Part shown: in pieces, positions 1 to 12,625 of the stretch
Layout: each line of letters opens with the position of its first letter
Numbering within the stretch: the first letter of the stretch is position 1
Assembly: GCA_023362775.1 (NCBI GenBank)
Contig: JALMGJ010000004.1
Coordinates: forward strand, 39,639,798-39,703,797
DNA: 64,000 nt
Source: Charina bottae
Lineage: Eukaryota; Chordata; Lepidosauria; Squamata; Charinaidae
Direction of reading: 5' to 3'
The notes under the pieces: model-generated
The model's database searches: none
Seen by the model: the letters and a program-made list of their open reading frames with translations, nothing else
Told to the model about the DNA's origin: nothing
Program-made: the position numbers and the translations under genes

Positions 1-1009
1 TGACACTAACTTGATGACACATAATGAATCAAAAGGACAAATACTTCTGAATGAAGAAAGTGAAGAAGGATGCTCTTCAGTTCAGCACCATAGCTGTTGT
101 CATCATCACAAGTTCTTCAAGGATGGTCCAAGGATTACATATTAGTATGAACATTACGGACATTTCTTCTGTCTGGGATGGAATGGGTGGGAAGATCTGT
201 GTAAAAGAATTAACTTCTAAAATATCTTGCCATTCTATCAATCTGAAGTAGACTGATATACAAAAACTAATGGCCTTCAGAATATTTATTTTATTTTTAT
301 TTATTTTCTATCCCACCTTTACAGCTGCTGCATATATATGGATAGATGCATTTTATATTCTGCAGTTTAGAAATGCATTTTAGATGTTTTACTACGTTTG
401 ATTTTTATTATGATGTGTAATAATCTAAAGACAAAGGAATTGAGAAAGTTGTTTTTTCACATTTGAACATTATTAAAAGACATGAGGATCTTGAAATATA
501 TTACTTACTAAAAAGTTTGTTCTTGATATGCTGGTACATATCAAATATGAAGGTAGCTACCTTCTTGGAACAAAAATATCTACAGATCACCCAGTATTGG
601 TTCTACCTCCACATTTGTGATTTCATAAAACAATGGCCTAAGAACAATTTGAGTAAGACATATACTGGGCGAAAGTGAGGTTAATGCCAATTAATATATT
701 GTGTCATATTAGAATAACTGGTAATTTGGCTAAGGAAATGAAAGAAATGATAAGCAGCAGGAAAACAAGGGGGGAAGAGGATAATGACATCAATTAGAAT
801 CAAATGAGTGGAAAGAAAGCAATAAATAATATGGGCTTTAGATAGAAAGGCAAAACCAAACATCTAAAAACCCTCATCATTCTTCGTTTTTGTTTTAGCA
901 ACAACTTTATCTCTTTTTGGTTTTGTTGCCCAGACTTTCTTATTTTGGCCAAACTCCTTCACTCATTTTTTGGCTCTGCTTCAAGAAAATTACAGAGGCA
1001 TCCTTAATC
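1..1009. other. Unassigned AT-rich sequence
   Basis: I see no gene here. Around 285-330 there is a T-rich stretch followed by a 'tatcccacctttac' motif, which resembles the inverted 3' tail of L2-tailed SINEs or LINEs in reptiles. The short open frames have no recognisable domains. Confidence 0.4.
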
Positions 1010-1014
1010 TAAAG

Positions 1015-1172
1015 CAGGAGTGGGCAACGTCAGGCCCGCGGGCCATATAAGGCCCGCAGGGCTCCTGCCTAAGGCCCGCAGGGCTCCCGCCCGCAAACCC
1101 CGCCCCAAGTGCTTGTGATTGGCTCCAGCCCGCAAACTCCGGCCCCCAGTCCGCGGAAATCCCAGATCCCAA
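1015..1172. mobile_element. GC-rich hAT-like non-autonomous element (one end)
   Basis: An abrupt GC-rich island in AT-rich DNA begins with 'caggagtgggcaacgt', in the style of hAT terminal repeats. It contains repeated 'aggcccgcagggctcc' units and a 'gtgattggctccagcccgc' module. That module also occurs, in reverse complement, in the hAT element at 50200-50501. I found no matching right end or 8-bp duplication, so this is probably a truncated copy. The small open frames inside are chance. Confidence 0.45.
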
Positions 1173-4100
1173 TGGTGGTTACTTTTGTCATATCTTTCAG
1201 TATACAGTAGCTGAAGTAGAAATTATACAGTGACAGAGGAAGCCTAAATTGTTTAGTTTCTTGCATTGCTGTTTTGGTGACTAATACTAAAGGGGGAAGA
1301 TCCATATACCTCTCTATCATATATATCGCTAGTGCACAACAGACAGTGTACTTAGTATGGGAATACACCCAATTCTCCCATCTTCTTGGCGGGATGGAAT
1401 AATGGAAAAAAACTCATCTCCTACAAATAAGTCTGTCAAACTTGGAATGGCTCAGGTTTTTACTTTCTTACCTTGAAGTTTATTATATCCCATTTCAAAA
1501 TGAGTTTGTGATTTAAAAAATAAAAATCAACTTAAAGATTTGTGGACATTGTATGGATCTTTTCAACTAAAGTAGCCTTTTGTATACATTTTCCCCAAAG
1601 CATGCATTTTTGTACTAATATTTACTAATGCACATATTTCTTTGCATTTTCATCTAATATAATGTGCAGCTGTGCACCCTTTTTCCTGCATTTGTCCATT
1701 TTTTAAAATTGTAATCTGCAATGTATAAATAAGTATAAGTATAAATAAGTGCACATTTAAATATATGATCATGTTCCAATTTATGTATATTATGGAAAAA
1801 TGCAAGTTGGTAAGTTAGGTTAACATCCAAACTAAACCAGTTTTGGTCCTATCCCTAGAGCTTTTTAGCTGATGATTTCCTATAAAGTGTGAAGCCACAT
1901 GCTGATGATCACTAAGAATTCAGAACCAGATCTAAAGAACAGTGTGGTTAAATCACATTAATCTGCTAAAGGATGGTCCTAGGAACCAGTGGAAAAGAGG
2001 TTTTGCTATGCAAGATCCTGAAAGGTGAAGAATAGCCCTGAAGATAGTTAGATCTCTAAGTCCACATAAATATGTTAAGATAGATAATAGGGCACAATTT
2101 TAACTCTAGTTATTGGCTAGCTAAAATTAACCAGTCCAATAGATTTGAAAAAATCTATGGTAAGTATATCTAAACGGGGGTCCCAAATACTCTACTAAGA
2201 CAACAAAGATAATAAGAATGGCAGCATATATCTAAAAATAAGATGGAGTCACTGTCATCCAAAAAAAAAAAAATTAAATAAATGTACATCTTACAAACAA
2301 GGAAATAGCTCAGTCACCAGTTGCCTTATAGTACACTGTTAAGCAAAACAACAATTTATGCAATTAGTATGCAACTAAAGGACCAGAGTGTTTTTGTTTA
2401 TATTTTGTTTATATCTTTATAGGTTTATATATAAACATGCATATATATTAAACCTGAATTAAACTTGGGCATGTGTGGTTAAATACCTAAAATATGTATG
2501 TGATTGCCTACCTTATTAGTATGCATTTACTACTACTGAATACTTAAGCTAAGTAATTAAATATGTAAATGGACATTTGGAAATGTGAATGGAAATTTGT
2601 ACACAAAATTATAATACCTGTTCTAGTTATGCATTGACAGTAATTGTGTGCTTCCATTAGGCCTGAATTAATACATTTCTCATTTCAGCATCTGACTTTT
2701 TGCGGGAGCATGTAGTTGGCAACCTCCCCATGGACCACAAAGGTCACTCGTTATAAGCAGTGCTTTTGCCCATTTTACTGCCTTCCCGGTCCCCTTAGAA
2801 AGGGGGGGAATACTCTACTGGGCTGCAGGAAGCATTGAAAGCCACAGATGGTGCTGAAGGATAGAGATGAAAGCAATGGATAGTGTTTTTACCTGTTAAC
2901 AGCCCTGAGATTTTGTTCAGATGTTGCATGTTTTCCATAATATTTGAAAACAAACCTTGCACATTTCTCTCCAGGAGCAGTTTAAACGGTAAAAGGCACG
3001 TACATCAACCTCAGCTGTGAATGGCACCTACGACAGGTGAGTAATATGTCAAAGTAGGCTGCTTCAGGCTAAACTTTTGCTTAAATGAAATGGAGCAGAA
3101 ACCTTATGAAGCAACGCAAAACTAAAGGAGAAGCTTGGTAAGCAATGTAGCATACTTCATATTGTTGCAGAAAGGCAGACAAAGTGTTTGCAAAACAACA
3201 ACAAAAAGGAAGGGCATAATATTCCCGTTTTTCGATAGGATGCCAAGATGGAATGAGATGGAGGCTGAGGAGCATCTCCATATAATGCACTTATGGAACT
3301 ACATATGGTTCAAGATTGTCTCTCTATTTCAAGCAGAGAAGTGAGATTGACCACCTGAATGGACCAGCAAGGCTATTGGGACACAATATGGAAACATGGA
3401 AAAACTAAGACGGTTGCTTGGAAGAGAGTGGAAAACCTAGTTATGCCTTCTAATGATTCAGTGAAATTGCAATCTAGAGAAATCTAATGTTTTTAACTAC
3501 TCCAATTTGTTATCTTTTTAAACTATTCTCTCTCTATTAAAATGAAGGACTGGCTGCATGTTCTCAAAGATTTGGTAGGGTTTACTCAGAGAAATTAGCT
3601 ATGCCTGAATATATTGTCTAATTTTGTGAAATGTTATAGGAAGTTTTAAGATTATTTTTAAAGAAAATAATCTGAATTTAAAGGAATATAGTTCCAAAAA
3701 CTTTGAACTCAGTCTGCTAAAACTAGACAGTCATCATCCTTACACAACTGACTCCAGTTCCTAAAAATTTCATTCTATACTATTGGGGGGAAAAAAAGAT
3801 AGCTCCCCCTTGTTAGTAAATGGAAAATAGAAATCTTGTGTTGATCTCACATTAGACAGCCTCTGATGTAAACCAAATCTCTTACTTTCAAAATGTCAAG
3901 ATTGTCTGAACCAAATCTTAAAACCCATGGCACACTGCTAATATCCCCAGCTAGGAAGCTTGCAGATGTGTTAGACTCATCTTGACTGCTTGAAGGTCAG
4001 TCCATAAAAAGGCAAGAGAAGCAGCTTCAGGACTTGTATCTTCCAGCTCCTTAAGGTGGTGTCTCCCAATTTAGCAGTCCTTTCTCAGTCTACCTTTGCA

Positions 4101-4744
4101 TGGTACTACACATTGACCTCCCACAGATGTGAACTCTGTCTAGAACTGAATGGATATATTATCACCTCTTTTCCCACCTTAATTTGTCCTCTTTCCCTAT
4201 CTCAATTGGCCTGGTTGGGTGAAAGGAGCTATGACATAACACTATCTTTCTTATTGCTACATGATACTTTAGGGCACAACTGGGTTGGCTGAAGATCTTT
4301 ATTTAAAAGAAAGAAAGAAAAACTACCTTGAAACAAAATATATTTTAAACAGAACACAATGAGATTGCATCCAAAATATTGCTCCAAAGTATGTTTTTCC
4401 ACCTGTAGCTAAGATATGATTATTGGAGAGGTAGAAGAAGACATTTGAAAAGCATGTGGATTATTTTAAATTATTATATGTCTTTCTACTTATACTATGA
4501 GTAATTAAATTAGTACAGCTATACACAAAGCAAGTCATAAATCTGTATTAGGGCAACTGATTTCCCATTAGCCGGTATCCTTGGTGTGAGGCTCAAATTA
4601 ATATTTATGGCTCCACATGAATATCTTGCACTTAGGTTATAAATGTACCTTGGAGGACACCAACAATTGTGCTTCAATTTGTACTCTCTTCAAAAACTGC
4701 ATATTGATCCAAAAACAACTTTCAGATATGAATATATGTTAATA

Positions 4745-4775
<31 letters not shown>

Positions 4776-5473
4776 CATGATGGTTGTGAGAAAAATAACA
4801 TTATAAGGGTTTTTTAAAAAGGAAACTATGATATTCACTTCTATATGAAATGTTTTGGATCAGAATGTAAAAAAAATGAATATATGTACGCAGAGCAAAA
4901 TACCTCTTCATACTTTTATCTCCCACAAAAGAGCAGATTTTGTCCTTGATAAATGGAATTGTTGCACACAGTCTTATCCAGGACCCAAGCAAAACAATCC
5001 TTCAAAGTCATTGTATCTTCAAGTCATTGCATTTTCATTCCAGATTAATTTTAACTTAAAAAAAATACCTTTGGCCATCTTTTCCATGGTTTTTCCCTCT
5101 CTGATGTTAAGAAATCATTTCAAATGTTTGACTTTCTTTCTATACTTCCATTTTACAAAGAAATGTTCACCTTTTTGCAATATCCTTACCTTTATAGTGC
5201 CTTCACTTTAGTTGTAAATGCATAATATTGTAACAGTTTTCAGTCCATTACACTTTCAAATATTGGAATATATACTATTATTATTGTCTTTCTATAATTG
5301 TGAAAATACTTTTTTCCTCCCTCCCTCCCTCCCTTGTCAAATTGTACTACAATTCTGATAGCATGTTAATGAACTTGACCTATTTCTATATCTACTTCTA
5401 CATATTCTGAAACCAGTCATAATACTTTCAGATTGCTTTGAAATTTTCCTTTCTGTGTTCAGTCTAAATGTAT

Positions 5474-5508
<35 letters not shown>

Positions 5509-6019
5509 TTTTGCTTCTTTTATCATTTACAGTTCTGTGTGCCAAAATCACCCCACTAGGCTCCAGTGCATTGAACTGAGACACAACCTTTAGTCTCCTA
5601 AAAAATGAAAATCTTTAAAGTGTCTAAATGTAATTTAACCTTGTCCAAGAATAAACAAGGATACAACCAATAAGTAAATAATGCTACATTTTTGTCCTTA
5701 TAGGAAAGGAACATAATTTAAATTAGGAAAAACGCAAAGAAAATTAAATCAGATTCTTTAGATTTACATGAAAATGAATGTTGAAAGAGCAGTTAGCCAA
5801 TGGATAAATTACAGAATGATTCAACATTCCCACTGTCAGAACATATCACCAAATAAGTACAAAGAAATTCAAATTTCCTATAAATCAAATGGTTAAAAGA
5901 ATTAAATGGGTGAGACAATATGTAATTTCTCTTCTGTCCATCAGTTTGGATGTTTCTAAATTATCTTGGTTAAAATTCTTCACATGTGCTATAAATATGC
6001 TATTCCTCATGTAAGCCAC
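1173..6019. other. Unassigned AT-rich intergenic or intronic sequence
   Basis: I recognise no gene or repeat family. It contains CT-rich simple repeats at about 4747-4775 and 5473-5513 and a short (ccct) run near 5315-5333. The open frames are under 120 codons and show no family motifs. Confidence 0.5.
5473..5513. repeat. (CT)n microsatellite followed by a T run
   Basis: About 14 uninterrupted ct units are followed directly by a run of t. Simple repeat only. Confidence 0.9.
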
Positions 6020-6027
6020 TTTACCAT
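6020..6027. repeat. Candidate target-site duplication, BovB left side
   Basis: 'tttaccat' occurs here and again at 8946-8953, just outside the BovB LINE. Eight bases is short, so chance is possible. Confidence 0.5.
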
Positions 6028-8945
6028 TTTGTTGTTTATTCGTTCAGTCGTTTCCGACTCTTCGTGACTTCATGGACCAGTCCACGCCAGAGATTTCTGT
6101 CGGCCGTCACCATCCCCAGCTCCCCAATGGTTGAGTCCGTCACCTCCAGAATACCATCCATCCATCTTGCCCTTGGTCGGCCCCTCTTCCTTTTGCCTTC
6201 CACTTTCCCTAGCATCAGCTTCTTCTCCAGGGTATCCTGTCTTCTCATGATGTGGCCAAAGTACTTCAGTTTTGCCTTTAATATCATTCCCTCAAGTGAG
6301 CAGTCTGGCTTGATTTCCTGGAGTATGGACTGGTTTGATCTTCTTGCAGTCCAAGGCACTCTCAGAATTTTCCTCCAACACCACAGTTCAAAAGCATCTA
6401 TCTTCCTTCGCTCAGCCTTCCTTATGGTCCAGCTCTCGCAGCCATAGGTTACTACAGGGAATACCATTGCTTTAACTATGCGGACCTTTGTTGTCAGTGT
6501 GATGTCTCTGCTCTTAACTATTTTATCAAGATTTGCCATTGCTCTCCTCCCAAGAAGTAGACATCTTCTGATTTCCTGGCTGCAGTCAGCGTCTGCAGTA
6601 ATCTTTGCGCCTAGAAATACAAAGTCTGTCACTGCCTCCACTTTTTCTCCCTCTATTTGCCAGTCATCAATCAAGCTCATTGCCATAATCTTGGTTTTTT
6701 TGAGGTTTAACTGCAACCCAGCTTTTGCACTTTCTTCTTTCACCTTCGTCATAAGGCTCCTCAACTCCTCCTCGCTTTCAGCCATCAAAGTGGTATCATC
6801 TGCATATCTGAGATTGTTAATGTTTCTTCCAGCGATTTTAACTCCAGCCTTGGATTCCTCAAGCCCAGCATGTCGCATGATGTGTTCTGCGTACAGGTTG
6901 AATAGGTAGGGTGAGAGTATACAACCCTGCCGTACTCCTTTCCCAATCTTAAACCAGTCCGTTGTTCCGTGGTCTGTTCTTACCGTTGCTACTTGGTCGT
7001 TATACAGATTCCTCAGGAGGCAGACAAGATGACTTGGTATCCCCATACCACCAAGAACTTGCCACAATTTGTTATGATCCACACAGTCAAAGGCTTTAGA
7101 ATAGTCAATAAAACAGAAATAGATGTTTTTCTGAAATTCCCTGGCTTTCTCCATTATCCAGCAGATATTGGCAATTTGGTCTCTAGTTCCTCTGCCTTTT
7201 CTAAACCCAGCTTGTACATCTGGCAATTCTCGCTCCATGAATTGCTGGAGTCTACCTTGCAAGATCTTGAGCATTACCTTACTGGCATGTGAAATAAGTG
7301 CCACTGTTCAATAGTTTGAACATTCTTTAGTGCTTCCCTTTTTTGGTATGGGGATATAAGTTGATTTTTTCCAATCTGATGGCCATTCTTGTGTTTTCCA
7401 AATTTGCTGGCATATGGCATGCATCACCTTGACAGCATCATCTTGCAAGATTTTAAACAGTTCAGCTGGGATACCATCGTCTCCTGCTGCCTTGTTATTA
7501 GCAATGCTTCTTAAGGCCCATTCAACCTCACTCTTCAGGATGTCTGGTTCTAACTCACTGACCACACCGTCAAAGCTATCTCCAATATTATTATCCTTCC
7601 TATACAGATATTCCGTATATTCTTGCCACCTTTTCTTGATCTCTTCTGCTTCTGTTAGGTCCTTACTATCTTCGTTTTTGATCATACCCATTTTTGCCTG
7701 GAATTTACCTCCGATGTTTCTAATTTTCTGGAAGAGGTCTCTTGTCCTTCCTATTCTATTGTCTTCTTCCACTTCTGCACATTGCTTGTTTTAAAATAAT
7801 TCCTTCTCTCTTCTGGCTAACCTCTGGAATTTTGCATTTAATTGGGCATATCTCCCCCTATCACTGTTGCCTTTTGCTTTCCTTCTTTCTTGGGCTACTT
7901 CCAGTGTTTCAGCAAACAGCCATCTTGCCTTCTTGGTTCTCTTTTTCTTTGGGACATTTTTTGTTGCCGCCTCCTGAACAATGTTGCGAACTTCTGTCCA
8001 TAGTTCTTCTGGGACCCTATCTACTAAATCTAGTCCCTTAAATCTATTCTTCACCTCCACTGCATATTCCTTAGGAATATTAGTGAGCTCATATCTAACT
8101 GATCTGTGGGTCTTCCCTATTCTCTTTAGTCTGATTCTAAATTTTGCAATAAGAAGTTCGTGATCTGAACTACAGTCAGCTCCAGGTCTTGTTTTTATCG
8201 ACTGTATAGATGTCCGCCACCTTTGGCTGCAAAGGATGTAGTCAATCTGATTTCGGTGTCGACCATCTGGTGAAGTCCATGTATAAAGTCGTCTTTTAGG
8301 TTGTTGGAAGAGAGTGTTTGTTATGCACAGTGAGTTGTCTTGGCAAAATTCTATCAGCCTATGTCCTGCTTCATTTTGTTCTCCCAGACCATGCTTGCCT
8401 GTAATTCCAGGTGTCGTCTGACTACCCACCTTAGCATTCCAGTCTCCTGTAATGAAAATAACATCTCTTTTTGGTGTATTATCTAGTAGGTGCTGCAGAT
8501 CCTCATAGAACTGATCTACTTCTGCTTCTTCAGCATCTGTGGTTGGGGCGTATATTTGGATCACTGTGATGTTAAATGGCTTACCCTGAATTCGAATTAA
8601 GATCATTCTATCGTTTTTTGGATTGTATCCAAGCACTGCTTTAGCCACTTTATTATTAATTATGAAGGCTACTCCATTTCTTCTGTGGTCCTCTTGTCCA
8701 CAGTAGTAGATCTGGTGGTCATCTGATGTGAAGTGGCCCATCCCAGTCCATTTCAGTTCACTGACACCTAAAATGTCTATATTTAATCTTGACATCTCAC
8801 CAATAACCACATCCAATTTGCCCTGGCTCATAGATCTTACATTCCAGGTTCCTATGGTGTTTTGATCTTTAGAACATTGGATTCGTCATTCACCACCAGC
8901 ACCGTCAGAGGATACGTTCAACTAGCCCCAGATGTGATGACGCAG
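6028..8945 (-). mobile_element. BovB (RTE-clade) LINE retrotransposon, nearly full length
   Basis: This 2.9-kb non-LTR retrotransposon lies on the minus strand. It carries an APE-type endonuclease followed by an RTE-type reverse transcriptase, and its 3' end reads 'gactgaacgaataaacaac' after a 'gtcacgaagagtcgg' motif typical of BovB. The order endonuclease (8.9-7.9 kb), RT (7.5-6.4 kb) and short 3' end fits RTE elements, which lack a long 3' UTR. The start may be slightly truncated compared with BovB of about 3.2 kb. A shorter, more diverged BovB tail lies at 16150-16538. Confidence 0.93.
6036..8893 (-). pseudogene. BovB ORF: endonuclease and reverse transcriptase, two stop codons
   Basis: This is a single minus-strand frame of about 950 codons. 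The endonuclease part opens with 'TIGTWNVRSM', then shows SELKW (catalytic Glu), IYAPT, GDWNAKVG, NQIDYIL and a terminal SSDH, the usual APE-like active-site set. The RT part shows FIDYSKAFD (motif A), GVRQGCILSPYLF (motif B) and RYADDTTL (motif C). The C-terminus keeps a 'LKYFGHIMRR' segment common to RTE elements. Only two lesions interrupt it: a TAA at 7791-7793, just after the endonuclease linker, and a TGA at 7308-7310 before 'TVALISHASK'. The TGA is consistent with CGA-to-TGA decay of a CpG. All three open pieces are in one frame with no frameshift, so the copy is fairly young. It would act at the genomic target by target-primed reverse transcription, but as it stands it cannot make the whole protein. 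Confidence 0.9.
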
Positions 8946-8953
8946 TTTACCAT
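8946..8953. repeat. Candidate target-site duplication, BovB right side
   Basis: 'tttaccat', matching 6020-6027. Confidence 0.5.
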
Positions 8954-9478
8954 ACCAGTACTAAAATTTAGAAAAATGAAGATGCTTTGTTTGTCCCTAT
9001 GAAATGACCTCCCTCACTTTCATGATAGTCAAAGTAACCAGGTATATGGATTGAGGTGGTCTCTATTTAATAGGAGTCATCTAGACTTACTCTGATGCTG
9101 CAAGACCTGAATTCCTTTTGCTTATCTTTCTTCCCTTTTTTTAACCGGAAATAAAGTAGATATTATACTAGGCATCACCAGTACTGTAACAATGGCCTTC
9201 AGTTTCATCTATAGGTAAGCCTCAGTGAATATTGATATCAATGAGAATGAGTACAAATCGAACTCATGGGATATTTCCTAATTTATATCATTAACTTAAA
9301 ATACTGTGGTGCACAGAACTGGAAAATAGTATCTGGGAATCATTAATAAATATCTAGGGCAGTGGAATGCAAAGCTATCACCTTTCTGGCAGGGTAATAG
9401 AATTACTTTTCCTAATGATTAGCCTTAATCATTGCTGGACAATAAATATGAAACCCTCAGACTTCAAGGCTTTGTTGA
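8954..9478. other. Unassigned sequence
   Basis: AT-rich. I see no gene or recognisable repeat. Confidence 0.4.
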
Positions 9479-9601
9479 AGAATGAATGAATGAATGAATG
9501 AATGAATGAATGAATGAACGAACGAACGAATGAACGAACGAACGAACGAACGAACGAACACACACACGGACACGGACACGGACACGGACACGGACACACA
9601 C
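9479..9601. repeat. Compound microsatellite (GAAT)n-(GAAC)n-(CACGGA)n
   Basis: Three different tandem motifs lie back to back: gaat units, then gaac/gaat units, then a hexamer containing cacgga ending in a short ca run. The open frames through it (poly-Ser/Phe/Arg and similar) are artefacts of the repeat. Confidence 0.93.
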
Positions 9602-11050
9602 ATACATGCATAGACATGTACCACCCCCACACCACCCCTGGTAAAATTTACTTGTTTTCTCAAGTTGCACAAAGAATTAAGTACTTTTTTTAAACTTAAG
9701 AATTACATATCTATAACAGTATTATTATTCATCAGGCTCCATTTCCAGAAAAGAGAAGGAGAAGTACAGTACAAAGAGACAGTATTTGCTGACCTTTTGG
9801 GAACAGAATTCAGGGGTTTTGCCCCTTGGTGTCAGTAGTGGCTCTGAATGGAGAACTTAACATTTTTAAAATTTCTAGGGATTGTCCTCTAAAGAAAAAG
9901 ATCACAGATATCTGCATTCCAAATTATTCTGCTGTTCCTGCTGGGTCACTGTTAGTTCCATTGAAGCAAAAACCCTCTCTTGCTTAAGTGATAGAAAAAG
10001 GACCATTTTCCTTTCTAAAAGTGGCAAAGGTTTATTTCCTAAAGAATTCATTTTTTTATAAAATCCTTGCTGAGGAACACAAAGAGATCTTCCTACGTGT
10101 TCAAAATAGAGGTTTCACTCATTGCTGCTGCTACCACTCAGCTTCCACTTGTGTAGATGGAGCTTGTGAGGAAAAAATCCTTGGAAATAAATAGCTGTTG
10201 CAGGAAGGCAACAGTGAATTATCCCTTATTTCAGGCACACCCAGGGTTTATTATGAAAGTTAGGGCCACACTAGTATCAGCCATATGCAATTGATTAGCG
10301 AGATTATTGTAGCCACCCCACAAATGTTGGTGACTTTCCCAAGAACTTGAGAAGAAGGCAGAAGCTGGGCCTTAGCCTTAAACATTGAACTCCACATTGA
10401 ACACAGCAGAGTACCATTTCTCAGAAGGAAGACTGAAAAGGGAAAACTGAAGGTGTTAGAAGCTCAAGAAACTGAATACAAGGTAAAGGTTGGCATTTGA
10501 GAACCAAATACCAACCAACCTTTATTTTATAATGAGAATGCTTTATATACTTATCAAAACAAATTGAACAACATTTTCACTGCCAATTTTCAGTGGAGTT
10601 CAGGGATGGTCAGTGATATCAAAATGATGGGTACAACTGGATGATCAAAACTTTACCACTTTTTAACTTATGGATGACTCTGGAAGGGATAGTTGTACAA
10701 TCAGATCATCCAATGATTACTGAAAATATGTCATCTATCATCTATCATCTATCATCTATCATCTATCATCTATCATCTATCATCTATCAATCATCTATCA
10801 TCTATCTATCTAGTAAAAATTGTAGCCATCTGGTTGGAATTTGCACAACACATTAAATGGGGCTAAACTTTGTGATTCAGTGTAGCTTTGGGGTCAAAGC
10901 CATTTTCTTAGCATGTTGTGAACCATAAAAAGACATAAAAATGGAGATGTCCATTTCACATCTTGGGGATCAGAATATTATGGGACCTATTTCAACATCA
11001 TCAATTATTTAAAGTTCTCCTTTGTTTTGCAAAGAAATGAAGGTGATTCA
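9602..11050. other. Unassigned sequence
   Basis: No gene recognised. It contains the simple repeat at 10730-10812, annotated separately. Confidence 0.4.
10730..10812. repeat. (CATCTAT)n-type microsatellite
   Basis: About ten units of a 'catctat' heptamer-like motif, ending in tetramer 'ctat' units. Confidence 0.9.
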
Positions 11051-11055
11051 ACAAC

Positions 11056-11290
11056 AGGAGCCAATGTGATGTAGTGATTAAAGTGATAGAGTGGTACTGG
11101 GAGACCCAGGTTCAAGTCCACCGTCAGCCATGGAAGGTCACTTGGTATTTTGTACCAGACCATCTGAGCCCACCCTACCACACACCATTGTTTGTTATGG
11201 CAGAAAAAGGGATGGCTGAGCACTTTCTACAGTGCCTTGAGTTCCTGAATGAAGGATGGGATATAAATCTTACAAACAAACAAATGGATG
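11056..11290 (+). mobile_element. tRNA-derived SINE with L2-type tail
   Basis: The head contains an A-box-like 'tgatgtagtgattaaagtg' and a B box 'ggttcaagtcc', the internal RNA polymerase III promoter pair of tRNA-derived SINEs. The body includes 'cagccatggaaggtcac'. The tail ends 'aaggatgggatataaat' plus acaaa repeats, like the 3' ends of reptile L2 LINEs, which suggests L2 machinery mobilised it. Divergence is moderate. No clear target duplication was found. Confidence 0.7.
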
Positions 11291-11426
11291 AATAATATAG
11301 CTTAGTTATTTGGACATAAATTGTTAATGTGAATACAACTATAGCTTGTTAACTTGGATTTAGAGTTAATGTGTTGTGTGAAACCAACTATTGTGTGCCC
11401 AGCTAGTCTTCTTCTATTTAACACGA

Positions 11427-11495
11427 GAAGGGAAGGGAAGGGAAGGGAAGGGAAGGGAAGGGAAGGGAAGGGAAGGGAAGGGAAGGGAAGGGAAG
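11427..11495. repeat. (GGGAA)n pentanucleotide microsatellite
   Basis: About 14 uninterrupted units. The same motif occurs in opposite orientation at 22853-22950. Confidence 0.95.
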
Positions 11496-11889
11496 CAAAA
11501 TAAATATGCTATAGGAAATAGCCAGAATTCTGGTGGTCCCAACTGCCTATGTCAGCCAGGTACCAATGTTTACTGCTCTCATGATCACCAATTATTCCTT
11601 AAGTAGCTATTTGCTTATTCTTTCTTGACTGTGAAGCACTTGATTTCTGCCCTAAAATGCAGTTCTAGATGCACCATTAAACGGACTTATTTCCTGCATG
11701 AAGAGATATTTACCTGCCCTCATATAATTACTAATGAAGTGAATGAGGTTGCAACTCTTAGCCTTCAGCCTCAGCAGAAAAAAATAAACTAAGCTTGATT
11801 TTCTCCTATATCTCAAATTGTTCCACAGTGTCTCACCCCTTCAACACTGTTTTTACCAGGTGAACGGGAATCTGTGAAAACTGCTTCTT

Positions 11890-12138
11890 CAGTAATGGTA
11901 TGTGCAAAGAGATGCTGCCTAGGGAAAGGTCAGATAAGAGACAACATAGCCCGCAGCTTGATAGTGGGTGGAGCAAGAGGCTCAGAAGGGACCCTCCCTG
12001 GTTTCGCAGGTTATAAAGTAGACAGTGGGAGAATTGTACTTTCAGACTTGCAAGGTTCTGTTAATGTAGCTGTACAATAAAGTAGAATTAGTTTATCTGG
12101 TTGTGTTTCCCATCTAGTCTACCTGGTAAGGCTGACAT
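11890..12138 (+). mobile_element. LTR-like repeat, copy 1 (possible solo LTR)
   Basis: Shares several blocks with 52450-52822: 'gatgctgcctaggga', 'cttgcaag.ttctgttaatgtag', a 'caataaagtagaatta' segment that could serve for polyadenylation, and a terminal 'ctacctgg.aaggctgaca'. The layout resembles the R-U5 part of an LTR ending in CA. No internal retroviral genes are present. I did not find a target duplication, so the LTR assignment is tentative. Confidence 0.45.
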
Positions 12139-12613
12139 CTCCTGCCCATCAGATTTCTTCTGGATGTTGATGCCATCCATAATAGAAAGAGTCCTTTCAT
12201 TTGAAAAAATTGGATCTAAGCCACTGTAAGGCAAAGAGTAGTAGTAGTAGTAGTAGCAGTAGTAGTATAAACTAAGGTATCCAGTGAAAACTTAAATTTT
12301 GTCCTCTCATTTCTTCTCTTTATTATCCAGATCCAAGTGCAGCTCCCTGATTTTTTCACTAGATATATTAGAGAACATTAAATGAAAATAATTTGAGTAT
12401 TACATTCAGTTATGGTTGAGTTTCTATGGAAGTATTATTGTACCTACCTGAACACCAAAAGAATTCATCTTGATTAAAGCGATTGCAAGAAAATACAAAA
12501 TAAATAATGATTTCCCACTTACAAGGGTCACTTGTTTAGCAATAAGTGGTCAATCATTATCCATTCATTTGGTATTACTTATAACATTAATCACAGCTAA
12601 TTCTTCGGCTATT
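12139..12613. other. Unassigned sequence with short (GTA)n run
   Basis: Contains gta triplets at about 12237-12267. Nothing else recognised. Confidence 0.4.
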
Positions 12614-12625
12614 GTTAATGTAGCT
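12614..12625. repeat. Target-site duplication, left, of short PLE insertion
   Basis: 'gttaatgtagct', repeated at 12739-12750. Confidence 0.75.

Noticed and set aside
6064..7292. Plus-strand frames of 107-143 codons over BovB
   Set aside because: Antisense of the BovB RT, which has the recognisable motifs.
9429..9672. Three minus-strand frames rich in Ser-Phe or Arg-Val repeats
   Set aside because: Translations of a tandem repeat whose unit length is not a multiple of three; no start context or conserved domain.
10730..10812. CRISPR-like short repeats
   Set aside because: No unique spacers; this is a contiguous microsatellite in vertebrate DNA.
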